A DNA stretch of 61,920 bases from CAZUDI01 sp964618975 (GTDB taxonomy: Bacteria > Desulfobacterota > Desulfomonilia > UBA1062), in contig CAZUDI010000020.1 in assembly GCA_964618975.1 (NCBI GenBank), forward strand, positions 1-61,920. The letters are read 5' to 3'. Below are positions 50,380-59,052 of this stretch, in pieces. Made by a program: the position numbers and the translations under genes. The notes below the pieces were generated by a model. The model had not been told where the DNA came from. It saw nothing but the letters and a program-made list of their open reading frames with translations, and ran no database searches. Position 1 is the stretch's first letter. Each line of letters begins with the position of its first letter.

Positions 50380-51150
50380 TCAGCGGCCGATAATGTAGCG
50401 ATAAGGATCGACCTCTTCCCTGAGGATGCGCAGTTCCTCGTCCGTGGGCGGCTTGGTGTCGGCCAGTTTGTTGGCCTGCAGGAGTTCGAAACCGCAGTTT
50501 TCCTGCACATCCTTGAAGCTGTACCCGGGGTTGACCGATATCACCCGCATGCGCTTGCTCTCGGGCTCGAAGTCCATGACCGCCATGTTGGTGATGATCC
50601 TGTAGGGTCCTGACCCCAGGGGCAGCCCGGACCTGGCCCGCGAATCTCCGCCCTCCAGCCAGCCCGGGGTGGTGATGAAGTTGACCTTCTCCACAAAACG
50701 CCGGGCATCCTGCACGGTCATGACCATCATGCGCCAGCAGAACGAGGCGAAGTCATTGGCCCCCCCGCTGCCGGGGAAACGCACCTTGGGCTTGGCGTGA
50801 TCGGAGCCGAGCATGGTGGAATTCAGATTGCCGTACATGTCGATCTGGGCCCCACCTAAAAAGGTGTAGTCCACGAAGCCCCGGCAGCAGGCCTCCATGA
50901 TATCGCACATGCCCGTGGCCATGCAGGCCTTGTAGAAGGTCCTGGAGTCACCCACCGAGATGGGCATCTCCGGCAGGATCGGGCTGACCCCGCCGGCCTC
51001 GAACATGATAACGAGGTTGGGGGCATGCGTCTTCTGGGCGAGCATGGCCGCCGCACAGGGCGCCCCGGTACCCACCCCGGCCGTCGCCCCATCATCCAGT
51101 TCGCGGGCCGCCACGCAGATCATCATTTCCATCGCGTTATAGTCCGCCAT
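50380..51150 (-). CDS. CoA-transferase beta subunit (glutaconate/IpdB-like)
   Basis: A 256-residue class I CoA-transferase-fold subunit. The motif VIMFEAGGVSPILPEMPISV contains the Glu at the position of the catalytic or structural acid in the family, and the C-terminal GSGPYRIITNMAVMDFEP, then RVISVNPGYSFKDVQENCGFEL, resembles IpdB of the steroid ring-opening enzyme. IpdAB-type proteins hydrolytically open a ring of a CoA ester, others transfer CoA; the sequence alone does not decide. The ATG at 51,150 overlaps the end of the alpha subunit gene by 14 bp, showing translational coupling. Confidence 0.9.
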   Translation of the reverse strand: MADYNAMEMMICVAARELDDGATAGVGTGAPCAAAMLAQKTHAPNLVIMFEAGGVSPILPEMPISVGDSRTFYKACMATGMCDIMEACCRGFVDYTFLGGAQIDMYGNLNSTMLGSDHAKPKVRFPGSGGANDFASFCWRMMVMTVQDARRFVEKVNFITTPGWLEGGDSRARSGLPLGSGPYRIITNMAVMDFEPESKRMRVISVNPGYSFKDVQENCGFELLQANKLADTKPPTDEELRILREEVDPYRYIIGR

Positions 51151-52141
51151 TGTTGACCTCCTTGTGCAGCAAAAACTCCTTCTGTCTGAGCGCGTTGAGC
51201 TTGTGAATGCCGCCATTGCGCTCGATGTAGTCGTAATGGTCCCTGCAGTCGAAGATGTTCTTCTTCAGGAAGGCCTCGAACTCGTCCGCATCCCGCTGCA
51301 CCTTCATCCACTCCTTGATATGATCCTCGTCCGAGAAATACTCGTATGGCATGGTGCCGGGATAGGCCCCGAAGGGCACCTCGCACACCGCGTCCACGAG
51401 ATAGAAGGGGATGACCGTACTCGTGGGATCCCGACGGATCTCCTCGTTGGGCACGAGCCTCTCGGTGGTAATGATCAGGCGTTTGGTCGCCCGGGCCAGG
51501 TCGTCATCGGAGATCATGATCCCCTGGATGCGACAGTTGCCGTAGATATCGGCCTCGTGGACGTGAATGATCGAGATGTCCGGATAGAGCGCCGGCTGCA
51601 GCATGAGATTCTTGCCGGTGAAGGGGCACTTGACGACCTTGCCCCCGGAATACTGGAAGGTATCGGTACCCAGAACATTGCGTGTGGGCACGTAGGGTAC
51701 CCCCATGGCCGCGGCCTTAAGCCGGGCCGAAAGCGAGTAGTTGGTCCACTCGCAGATCTCCACCTCGCCGCTCTCGATGTACTTGCGCGCCACCGGCGAA
51801 AGCCCGCGGGCCTCGAGCCCGATGATATAGGCGATGTCGCAGCGATTGAAGACCTTGCCGGCCGCCAGGATCTGGAAGTCATGCGTGGAGGTATGCCCCG
51901 CAAAACCCATGTTCTTCCTTCCCTGACGCAGGATCTCGTGACAGGCCGCCACCGGGGTCCGGTTGGCCCCGAAGCCGCCGATGGCCAGGTATTCACCATC
52001 ATGCACGAACTTTGCCACGGCCTTGTCCAGGCTCATGAGCTTGTTTGTCATCTTGCGGGATTTCTTACGGAAGAATTCCCGCGCCTCGTCCGGATCGGGG
52101 TCCGTAAAAAGCCTCCCCTTGCCTTGTGCTATCACATCCAC
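51137..52141 (-). CDS. CoA-transferase alpha subunit (glutaconate/IpdA-like)
   Basis: A 334-residue alpha subunit, with MSLDKAVAKFVHDGEYLAIGGFGANRTPVA (the CoA-transferase N-terminal oxyanion region is IGGFG) and DISIIHVHEADIYGNCRIQG. The long C-terminal helix (EWMKVQRDADEFEAFLKKNIFDCRDHYDYIERNGG) matches GctA/IpdA proteins. It forms a heteromer with the overlapping beta subunit. Possible roles are activation of the substrate by CoA transfer or ring hydrolysis in a steroid-like pathway. 33 bp beyond the FadD stop; the first ATG is used, since an internal start would trim an unusual ~35-residue leader. Confidence 0.9.
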   Translation of the reverse strand: MDVIAQGKGRLFTDPDPDEAREFFRKKSRKMTNKLMSLDKAVAKFVHDGEYLAIGGFGANRTPVAACHEILRQGRKNMGFAGHTSTHDFQILAAGKVFNRCDIAYIIGLEARGLSPVARKYIESGEVEICEWTNYSLSARLKAAAMGVPYVPTRNVLGTDTFQYSGGKVVKCPFTGKNLMLQPALYPDISIIHVHEADIYGNCRIQGIMISDDDLARATKRLIITTERLVPNEEIRRDPTSTVIPFYLVDAVCEVPFGAYPGTMPYEYFSDEDHIKEWMKVQRDADEFEAFLKKNIFDCRDHYDYIERNGGIHKLNALRQKEFLLHKEVNNGGL

Positions 52142-52174
52142 GGTGCGCTCCTCCTTTTTTTCCGTGTTGTTTGT

Positions 52175-53968
52175 TTATCCGTACATTTGTTCGATGATAC
52201 CCTGGTACTTGCTCATCACCACCTTGCGCTTGACCTTCAGGGAGGGGGTGAGCTCGCCGCCCTCTTCACTGAAGGGCTGCTTCAGGATACTGTAGTATTT
52301 TATGGTCTCTACCTTGGCCAGGTGCTTGTTCAGCTCGGCCACGTGCCTGTCTACAATCGCCTTGAAATCGTCCCTCTCATAGAGCTCCTCGGGGGTGCCG
52401 AAGGTGAGCCCCGCCTCCTTCGCGACCCGGGAGGCCTCGTCCGGATTCAGGTTGAACAGTGCCACCAGGTACTTCATGCGGTCACCGATGACCACCACCT
52501 GCTCGAAAAGCGGGTCCTGCTTGAAGAGATTCTCGATGTTCTGCGGCGCAATGTTCTTGCCGCCGGCGGTGATGATGAGGTCCTTCTTGCGGTCCGTGAT
52601 CGAGAGAAATCCGTCCGAGTCGATCACGCCGATGTCCCCGGACATGAGCCAGCCCTCATCGTTGATGGCCTCCCTGGTCTGCTCGGGCATCTTCCAGTAG
52701 CCCTGCACCACGTTGTCACCCTTGATGAGGATCTCGCCGTCCTCGGCGATGCGGATCCGGTTACAGGATAACGGACGTCCCGCGGTGCCGAACTTGTAGT
52801 TGTCGAGCATGTTGAGGGTGGCCGGCGCCGAGCATTCGGTCATGCCATAGCCCTCGATGAGAAAAATCTGGGCCGCATTGAAGAAATCGGCGATCTCCCG
52901 CGACAGCGGCGCACCGGCCGCCACCATCCACCGCACGCGGCCGCCCAGGGCCTCCCTGAGCTTCTGGAAAACGATCTTATAGGCGACCTTGTACTGCAGA
53001 TCGAGCAGCATAGGTATCGGGAGCTTCCTCTCCTTGCACTGGCTAACCCGGGCACCGACCGAGACGGCCCAGTTGAAGACCGCCTGCTTCCAGGGGGCCT
53101 CCTCCTTGGCCTGCCCCAGGATGCGCGCATAAACCTTCTCGCACACCCTAGGTACTGCGAGCAGAACCGTGGGTTTCTTGGCCTGGATATCGTCCACGAT
53201 GGTGTCGAAGCTCTCCGTGTAATGGGTGTAGATCCCGGTGCTCATGCCGTAGAAGTGGCCCGCCACCCGCTGGAACACGTGGCACAGCGGCAGGAAAGCC
53301 ACCAGTACATCCTTGTCGTCGGCCCAGTTCATCTCGTCGAGGGCCTTGATGACCGCCAGGATGTTCTTGTGGGTGATCATGGCCCCCTTGGGATTGCCGG
53401 TGGTGCCCGAGGTGTAGACAAAGGTGGCCAGGTCGTCCACACTGGTCTCGTCCGTCAGCCGTTCGAAAAGCCCCGGCTCCTTATCCGCCAGTTCGCGCCC
53501 CTGGGCCATGAGCTCGGAGAAAGCCATCACCTTCGGGTGGGACAGATCGCAGCCTTTGGTGTCGATCACCACGATCTTCTGCAGCTGCGGGCACTCGTCC
53601 AGGGTCTCAAGCCCCTTGTCCAGGGCGGAACGATCCTCGGCGATGTAGACCAGGGCATCGGAGTTCTCGTTGATGTAGGCCACTTCGTGGGCCGGCACCG
53701 TGGGATAGATAGGGATGGTCACGGCCCCGATACCGAGAATGCCCATATCGGAGACGACCCATTCCAGCCGGTTCTGACTGAGGATCGATACCTTATCGCC
53801 CTTTCTCACCCCCAGGGCGTACAACCCGAGACCGAACTCGCGGGCCTGTTCATAGTACTGCCGCCACGAGATTCCCTGCCAGACACCACCAAGACGCTTT
53901 TCGACCGCCAGACGATCCCCGAAACGCTGTGCCCGTTCTCTGAATATCTGGGCGAGATTATTCGCCAT
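52175..53968 (-). CDS. Long-chain fatty acid/acyl-CoA synthetase (ACSL type)
   Basis: A 597-residue AMP-forming acyl-CoA synthetase of the long-chain FadD15-like type. The P-loop is FVYTSGTTGNPKGAMITH (residues ~185-202), the A5 motif GYGMTECSAPATLN, the A7 STGD-equivalent LMSGDIGVIDSDGFLSITDRKKDLI. The C-terminus ELTPSLKVKRKVVMSKYQ is typical of the group. It sits inside the operon between BKACE and the CoA-transferase genes and, with the second ligase at the operon end, gives two activation enzymes of different classes. Confidence 0.92.
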   Translation of the reverse strand: MANNLAQIFRERAQRFGDRLAVEKRLGGVWQGISWRQYYEQAREFGLGLYALGVRKGDKVSILSQNRLEWVVSDMGILGIGAVTIPIYPTVPAHEVAYINENSDALVYIAEDRSALDKGLETLDECPQLQKIVVIDTKGCDLSHPKVMAFSELMAQGRELADKEPGLFERLTDETSVDDLATFVYTSGTTGNPKGAMITHKNILAVIKALDEMNWADDKDVLVAFLPLCHVFQRVAGHFYGMSTGIYTHYTESFDTIVDDIQAKKPTVLLAVPRVCEKVYARILGQAKEEAPWKQAVFNWAVSVGARVSQCKERKLPIPMLLDLQYKVAYKIVFQKLREALGGRVRWMVAAGAPLSREIADFFNAAQIFLIEGYGMTECSAPATLNMLDNYKFGTAGRPLSCNRIRIAEDGEILIKGDNVVQGYWKMPEQTREAINDEGWLMSGDIGVIDSDGFLSITDRKKDLIITAGGKNIAPQNIENLFKQDPLFEQVVVIGDRMKYLVALFNLNPDEASRVAKEAGLTFGTPEELYERDDFKAIVDRHVAELNKHLAKVETIKYYSILKQPFSEEGGELTPSLKVKRKVVMSKYQGIIEQMYG

Positions 53969-54010
53969 TCCCGACCTCCTGAATGTATGCGCATTTCATG
54001 ATGAAGGCCT

Positions 54011-54028
54011 GCCCCCCAAGGGGGGGGC
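54011..54028 (-). terminator. GC-only hairpin within the operon
   Basis: GCCCCCC-AA-GGGGGGGGC in the 90-bp gap between the BKACE stop and the FadD start. The two-base loop makes it a tight palindrome; a partial terminator or mRNA-processing stem is possible. No U tract. Confidence 0.4.
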
Positions 54029-54058
54029 GGCCGTATTCGTAGTAGTATGCTTATATGA

Positions 54059-54928
54059 TTACTTTTGCGTGATCCCCATAATCGCCCGTGCCTCGTCCGG
54101 GGTGGCCGGCTCCCGGCCCATATTGCGGGCGATACTCACCGCGAGCTCCACCTGTTCGTAGCTGCCCTTGGCCATATCGCCATTGGGCAGGCGTATGTTG
54201 TCTTCCAGCCCCACGCGCATGTGCCCGCCCATGAGGCAGGACATGGCGATAGCCTGGTACTGCTCGAAGCCCACCCCGCAGGAGGTGAAATTGGCGTTGG
54301 CCGGGATGGCCCGCGTCATGGCGATGAAGGACTCCGGTCGGAAGTGCTGCCCGCCGGCCACGCCCCACACAAAATTGAAGTTCATGGGGTCCGAGAAGAT
54401 GCCCTGCTTGTTGATCAGCATGGTATTGTCGATCCCGCCGATGTCATAGCACTCGATCTCGGGCTTGGTGCCATTCTCCTCCATGGCCTTGCCGAAGTCC
54501 TGCAGCATCTGGAAGGTGTTCTCGAAGATGAAGTCGATCAGGATCTGGCCCGTGTTACGGTCGATGATGCTGAAATTCATGGTGTTGGTGTTGAGCGAGG
54601 CCATGGCCGGCTTCACGTGGACGATCTGCGAGATGCGCTGCTCGGGGGTCTTGCCCATGCCCACGGCCGAGCTCAGGTTCACGATCAAATTCGGGCAGCG
54701 TTCCTTAATCGCATCATGGGTCTCCTTGATACGCGCATGGTCATGGGTGGGCATGCCACTGTCCTCACGGGCGTGTACGTGTACCATGGCCGCACCCGCA
54801 TTGTAGCACTTGTAGGACTCCTCAGCGAATTCCTCGGGCGTATAAGGCGTCGCCGGATTGTTGTTCTTCATGGTTGCGGCGCCCGCCAGGGCCGCCGTGA
54901 TGATAACCTTGTCACTCGTCTTTGCCAT
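54059..54928 (-). CDS. Beta-keto acid cleavage enzyme (BKACE family)
   Basis: A 289-residue Zn-dependent TIM-barrel enzyme of the 3-keto-5-aminohexanoate cleavage (Kce/BKACE) family. These condense a beta-keto acid with acetyl-CoA to give a CoA ester and acetoacetate-type products. The Zn motif VHVHAREDSG (His-x-His) is at about residue 50, with the following PTHDHARI and NLSSAVGMG strands; the C-terminal HMRVGLEDNIRLPNG is typical. Its presence among acyl-CoA genes suggests handling of a beta-keto acid intermediate from an unusual carbon skeleton. RBS AGGGAGGGAATCAACG. Flanking gaps of about 90 bp on both sides are the widest inside the core operon. Confidence 0.9.
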   Translation of the reverse strand: MAKTSDKVIITAALAGAATMKNNNPATPYTPEEFAEESYKCYNAGAAMVHVHAREDSGMPTHDHARIKETHDAIKERCPNLIVNLSSAVGMGKTPEQRISQIVHVKPAMASLNTNTMNFSIIDRNTGQILIDFIFENTFQMLQDFGKAMEENGTKPEIECYDIGGIDNTMLINKQGIFSDPMNFNFVWGVAGGQHFRPESFIAMTRAIPANANFTSCGVGFEQYQAIAMSCLMGGHMRVGLEDNIRLPNGDMAKGSYEQVELAVSIARNMGREPATPDEARAIMGITQK

Positions 54929-55020
54929 CGTTGATTCCCTCCCTATGAATTAAATTTTTCATATATATCTCGGGCGAGGAGTCCGCCGAAGCGCACCCGC
55001 CGCCCGTCTTGGCCTAAGCC

Positions 55021-55488
55021 TTACACCGGTTCGAAGTGGTCGATGTCCAGAATGGTGTTGGTGGTCTCCTCGGCATAGACGGCCCTGACCCGCAAGCCCA
55101 CCTTGACGCGCTCCGGGGCGATCCCGGCTACGATGTGCGTCAGGGGGGTGTCGGCACCATCCAGCTTGATCTGGGCCAGAATATAGGGGGCCCGGCGCGG
55201 CAGGTGCTTGTCGTTGTAGTTGACGACCGTATAATTGGTGATCTCGCCCTCGTTGCCGAGCTCCACCCAGTTCTCGTCGAGCTTCTCGAGGCACTTCTCA
55301 CAGTATTCCCGCGGCGGGACAAAAACCTTGTTGCAGGTGTTACACTTCACCCCAAGGATCTTGTTCTCGTCTCTAAGGGATATGATGAATTTCGAGCCCA
55401 CCCGCCCCACAAAATACTGGTTGGGCAGGGACATCTTGTCTTCCATCACCTTGCAGTTGGTCATATTGATATTTTTGCAGGCAGACAT
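55021..55488 (-). CDS. DUF35 (Zn-ribbon/OB-fold) thiolase partner, fourth gene of module 1
   Basis: A 155-residue DUF35 protein with Zn ribbon CNTCNKVFVPPREYCEKC (residues ~49-67) and OB fold (WVELGNEGEITNYTVVNYNDK, AQIKLDGADTPLTHIV, GLRVRAVYAEETTNTILDIDHFEP). AAGGAGGAACGC before the ATG at 55,488 fixes the start. An extra ~18-residue N-terminus (MSACKNINMTNCKVMEDK) precedes the domain. It follows the SCP2-DUF35 fusion by 11 bp and completes the first four-gene module. Confidence 0.92.
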   Translation of the reverse strand: MSACKNINMTNCKVMEDKMSLPNQYFVGRVGSKFIISLRDENKILGVKCNTCNKVFVPPREYCEKCLEKLDENWVELGNEGEITNYTVVNYNDKHLPRRAPYILAQIKLDGADTPLTHIVAGIAPERVKVGLRVRAVYAEETTNTILDIDHFEPV

Positions 55489-55499
55489 GCGTTCCTCCT

Positions 55500-56654
55500 T
55501 CAGTCGTCGATCTCAAAGTACAGCAGATCCTTGTAGCTCCCGTTGCGGGCCTCGTTCCATACCGGCCGCACCTTCATGCCGGGCTTGATACGGTCGATGT
55601 CGTCGGGCTTGATCTCATGCGAGAAACTCTCCCCCGGGGTGGAACCGTCCAGGACCATGAACAGCGCCGCATAGGGTGTCTTGCGGATGTCCCCGGTCAG
55701 CGGATCCGGACTGGCATAATAGACCGTGTCGATCATGGTGACCGTGGCTGAAGGCCCCACCTCGATAATTTCATTGCAGCGCACACGGCACACCGCACAG
55801 ACCTCGCGCGGGGGGAGCTGGGTCCGTCCGCAGACCGGACAGCGCGAGGCGTAGATCTTCTTTTCCTTGAGACCCTTGAACCACTTGCCCATATGCGGCC
55901 CGGTGGCATAGCGCTGCTTGATGGTGGGCATGCACTTGAGTGAGATGAGCTCCTCGCCTTTGTCCTCGGCCCCGGCCGCTTCGAACTTGGCAAAAAGCTT
56001 GGCTGTGACCCCGGCCGCGGCCATGTCGCCCTCGATGCTCACCTGGCCAGCGCCAAAGGCCGCCGCCCCGTCGATCTTGCCGGTATTGAGCCCCACAAAG
56101 ATGTCCGCCCCCATGATCAGGGTCACGGTACAGTCGGCAGCCAGCCCTTCACTCACCGTACAGGTCTGATCCCTGACCGTGACGGTCCACTGTCCGCCCT
56201 CTTCGCCCGTGAGGTTATAGCCGAATTTCATGTCCACGCCTTCGGCCTTGTCAGGGCGGAAACGCTCCATCATGGAGTCCATGATGGCCTTGGCCCGCAC
56301 GATGGGAGTGAAGGGCACAAAGATCTTGGGCAGCACGTTGCCCAGGATAGTGAGATCGCCGTCCACCTTGACCCGCCCCGAGGAGAAGGCCTCCCCGGCG
56401 TCCACCTTGCCGAGCGTCACCCCGACAAAGGACTCGGCGTCGGCGCTGAACGTCACGGAGCAACCCTGAGGCTCGGCCTCGAGCCGCTCCAGCTGCATGG
56501 CACCGCTCTTGACGACGAGCTTCCAGAATCCCCCGCCTTCGCCCGAAACGTTGTACCCGATGATTGCATCCACACCCTGGGCGCCCTGCGGCAGAAACCG
56601 CTGCTCCATGGTATTGAAGATATCTTCAACTTTCGATCCAAAGTATTCAGCCAT
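55500..56654 (-). CDS. SCP2-SCP2-DUF35 fusion protein
   Basis: A 384-residue protein. Two SCP2-type lipid-binding domains follow each other (~1-112 and ~115-225); each has FGYNL/IGYNV ... GG.W, a CxVTxxxxxxxFVGxxxGKxDxxxAFxxGxVxxxGD motif. A DUF35 Zn ribbon follows (CPVCGRTQLPPREVCAVCR, Cys272, 275, 286 and 289) with an OB fold to the end. In eukaryotic SCP-x and some bacterial proteins SCP2 is fused to thiolase; fusion to DUF35 puts a lipid carrier on the thiolase partner instead. It may hold a bulky hydrophobic acyl chain. No extra catalytic residues are seen. Confidence 0.9.
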   Translation of the reverse strand: MAEYFGSKVEDIFNTMEQRFLPQGAQGVDAIIGYNVSGEGGGFWKLVVKSGAMQLERLEAEPQGCSVTFSADAESFVGVTLGKVDAGEAFSSGRVKVDGDLTILGNVLPKIFVPFTPIVRAKAIMDSMMERFRPDKAEGVDMKFGYNLTGEEGGQWTVTVRDQTCTVSEGLAADCTVTLIMGADIFVGLNTGKIDGAAAFGAGQVSIEGDMAAAGVTAKLFAKFEAAGAEDKGEELISLKCMPTIKQRYATGPHMGKWFKGLKEKKIYASRCPVCGRTQLPPREVCAVCRVRCNEIIEVGPSATVTMIDTVYYASPDPLTGDIRKTPYAALFMVLDGSTPGESFSHEIKPDDIDRIKPGMKVRPVWNEARNGSYKDLLYFEIDD

Positions 56655-56665
56655 CTTGTGTCCTC

Positions 56666-57853
56666 CTACCAGTCTAAATCTTTCTCAAGCATAATCAGGA
56701 CTGTCCACATGGTGCCGCCGAAACCGGAGGCCAGACCGTGCTTGACCGACTTCTTGATCTGCTGCGGCCCGGCGTCGCCCCTGATCTGCAGCGCGGCCTC
56801 GGCCGGACGGAGCATGGCCGTGGCACCGATGGGATTGCTGGCCGTCACCCCGCCGGAGGGATTGATGGGCAGCTTGCCGTCCAGATCGAACTCGCCCTTT
56901 TCCAGCATCTGGAGGTGCGCGTCACCCTCCAGCAGCAGGAACTGCCTGAGCCAGTCCATACCCCACCAGCCGGAGGGGTCGTACATCTCGAAGACATCGA
57001 AGTACTCCACCGGGTCGGTGATGCCGTTACGCTCGAAGAGCCTGCGCGCGGCATAGTGGTGGGTCATCTCTGGCTTCTCCAGACCGAAGCAGTTGAAGCT
57101 CTCCTCGCGGTGCACATTGATATGGTCGCGAACCCAGACCGGCTTGTCACTGAGTTCCTTGGCCTTCTCCTCACTGGCGAAAATCATGACACAGGCCCCG
57201 TCGCTCTGGGAACACATATGGATCAACCTCAGTTCTCCCACCAACCGGGGGGAGCTGTTCATGAGACTCTCGGCCTGTTCGTACTCCAGTCCGAATCGGC
57301 GGTGGGCACGGGGGTTCAGGCAGGCGTGCTTGTCCATGAGGATGCGATAGTACATAGCCGCCTTCTTGGCCCGCTCCTCACCGAACTCCTCCATCATCAT
57401 GGTGGCGGTGGTAGCGGTCAGCGCCCCGGTCTGCAGGTGCCGGAACCACAGGGGGTCGGCCATATTGGTGATGCCGCCCGTGGTGTGACCCTCCTGGAGC
57501 TTTTCCAGGCCGATGGCCATGACCACGTCATACATGCCCGAGGCGATCAGGTTGTCCGCCGCGCACACCAGGCTGGCGCCAGTCGTTCCGCCGGTGGTGA
57601 TGCGCAGCTGTTCCTTGCCGAAGGCCCCGCTGCCGAGCGTATGCCACATGTCCGGCTGATGGACCATCTCGAAGAGCTCCATATTGCCGTGCAGGACGCA
57701 CTCGATATCGTCGAGGCTGAGCTTGGCATCCGCCAGGGCCGCACGCACGGCCTCGTTGACCATCTCGGCCTGGTTCTGGTGCTCTTTGTGGCTGGAGTAC
57801 TCGGTCTGGCCGATACCGATGATGCCGACGTTCCTGTTCTTCTTTCTGCCCAT
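56666..57853 (-). CDS. SCP2/thiolase-fold protein, second of module 1 (Cys replaced)
   Basis: A 395-residue thiolase-fold protein. The nucleophile site reads RITTGGTTGAS with Gly88 where Cys is expected; the GHP position reads ASNPIGATAMLRPAEAAL with Asn for His. The other fold elements (INPSGGVTASNP, FEMYDPSGWWGMDWLR, HGLASGFGGTMW) are intact. Loss of Cys argues against thiolysis. Non-thiolytic members of this branch, such as the steroid aldolases, cleave 3-hydroxyacyl-CoAs instead. It is flanked by the other thiolase-like gene (12 bp) and the SCP2-DUF35 fusion (11 bp). Confidence 0.88.
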   Translation of the reverse strand: MGRKKNRNVGIIGIGQTEYSSHKEHQNQAEMVNEAVRAALADAKLSLDDIECVLHGNMELFEMVHQPDMWHTLGSGAFGKEQLRITTGGTTGASLVCAADNLIASGMYDVVMAIGLEKLQEGHTTGGITNMADPLWFRHLQTGALTATTATMMMEEFGEERAKKAAMYYRILMDKHACLNPRAHRRFGLEYEQAESLMNSSPRLVGELRLIHMCSQSDGACVMIFASEEKAKELSDKPVWVRDHINVHREESFNCFGLEKPEMTHHYAARRLFERNGITDPVEYFDVFEMYDPSGWWGMDWLRQFLLLEGDAHLQMLEKGEFDLDGKLPINPSGGVTASNPIGATAMLRPAEAALQIRGDAGPQQIKKSVKHGLASGFGGTMWTVLIMLEKDLDW

Positions 57854-57865
57854 GTCGAAACCTCC

Positions 57866-59008
57866 TTATCTCTCCAGTACAAGCACCGTGTGGAACTGGC
57901 CTGCTCCGCCGGTGGTACTCTGACACACCACACAGTTGACATCCGACGCCTGGTGCTCACCGGCAGCCCCCTTGAGCTGCAGGGCCCCTTCGGCGGCGCG
58001 ATACATCCCGCCGGTCATGAGCGGGTTGCCCGCCAGCATGCCGCCGGAAAGGTTCACGTTGTACTGTGAGAGGCCGCCCTCGTCGATGAAAACCCCACCC
58101 TTGTTCTCGTCGCACAGACCTAAGCCCTCGAGCCACAGGGGCTGCTGGTAGGCGTAGCAGTCCATCACCTCCACGAGGTCGACGGACTTCCTGGGATTCT
58201 TGATGCCGGCCCGCTTGTAGGCCCTTTCGGCCGCCTTCTTGAGGGCAAAATTGCTGGCAAGGTCCCGGTCGCCCATGAAATAGCTGTCCATACAGGTGCC
58301 GAAGCCCGTGATCCAGACCGGGTTGTCGGTGAACTCGTAGGCGCGCTCCTCGGAGGCCAGCAGGAAGCCCACGGCACCGTCGGACACGGGGTAGATATGC
58401 TTCTCTCGCAACGGGTCGCACACCATGGGGGAGTACATCACGTCGCCCAGCTCCAGGGCCTCGGTGGCGTTGGCGTAGGGGTTGCGCGCGGCCCACTGTC
58501 GGGAGCGCACCACCACCTTGGCCATCTGTTCGGGCGTCAGCCCGGAGCGCGCCATATAGGCGCGGCACTGCAGGGCGGCCGCGCTCAGGAAATCCAGGCC
58601 CAGACACCGGCAGTAGAAGGGGTCATAGGCCAGGTTGGTGACCATGTTGCGGCTTTCAGCCTGGGACTCCTTGCAGTGCCCATTGACATACACCACATCG
58701 TCGTGGCCGGAAAGGATCGATGCCGCCGCGTACCCGAGGGCATTGAGACCCTCCTGGGCCATCTTCTCCTCGCCCCGATAATGGGCGCCCACCACATCGG
58801 CCATGCCGTTATCCGAGATAGTGCGGGCATCGAAGACATCGTCGGATGAGGTTACGATATTGCGCACCCCGGTGTCTTCGTTGAAATTAAACCCTGTCTG
58901 CTCCTGAAGGTCTTCGAGGATGTCAAGGAGCATGCCCTGAAACCGCTTGTACCAGATGTCCGGCTCACTTTTATGCTGCGCCACAGCACATATCGCAACC
59001 CTCTTCAT
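57866..59008 (-). CDS. SCP2/thiolase-fold protein, first of module 1 (Cys absent)
   Basis: A 380-residue thiolase-fold protein. In place of the nucleophile motif it has VGAHYRGEEKMAQEGLNAL, with no Cys, and at the GHP position MLAGNPLMTGGMYRAAEG. The remaining framework (DLVEVMDCYAYQQPLWLEGLGLC, NLSGGMLAGNP, GEHQASDVNCVV) is clear. It is closest in style to the third thiolase-like protein of the operon (start 50,359), also the first of a module, supporting module duplication. It begins 44 bp after the PHP gene stop. Confidence 0.88.
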   Translation of the reverse strand: MKRVAICAVAQHKSEPDIWYKRFQGMLLDILEDLQEQTGFNFNEDTGVRNIVTSSDDVFDARTISDNGMADVVGAHYRGEEKMAQEGLNALGYAAASILSGHDDVVYVNGHCKESQAESRNMVTNLAYDPFYCRCLGLDFLSAAALQCRAYMARSGLTPEQMAKVVVRSRQWAARNPYANATEALELGDVMYSPMVCDPLREKHIYPVSDGAVGFLLASEERAYEFTDNPVWITGFGTCMDSYFMGDRDLASNFALKKAAERAYKRAGIKNPRKSVDLVEVMDCYAYQQPLWLEGLGLCDENKGGVFIDEGGLSQYNVNLSGGMLAGNPLMTGGMYRAAEGALQLKGAAGEHQASDVNCVVCQSTTGGAGQFHTVLVLER

Positions 59009-59052
59009 GTCAATACCCTACCTCCTTTTCTTTATTCATGCTTTGTAGAATA

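Noticed and set aside
54065..54934. A 289-codon plus-strand frame antisense to the BKACE gene
   Set aside because: It is the mirror of a well-conserved enzyme gene of the same length and carries no domain.
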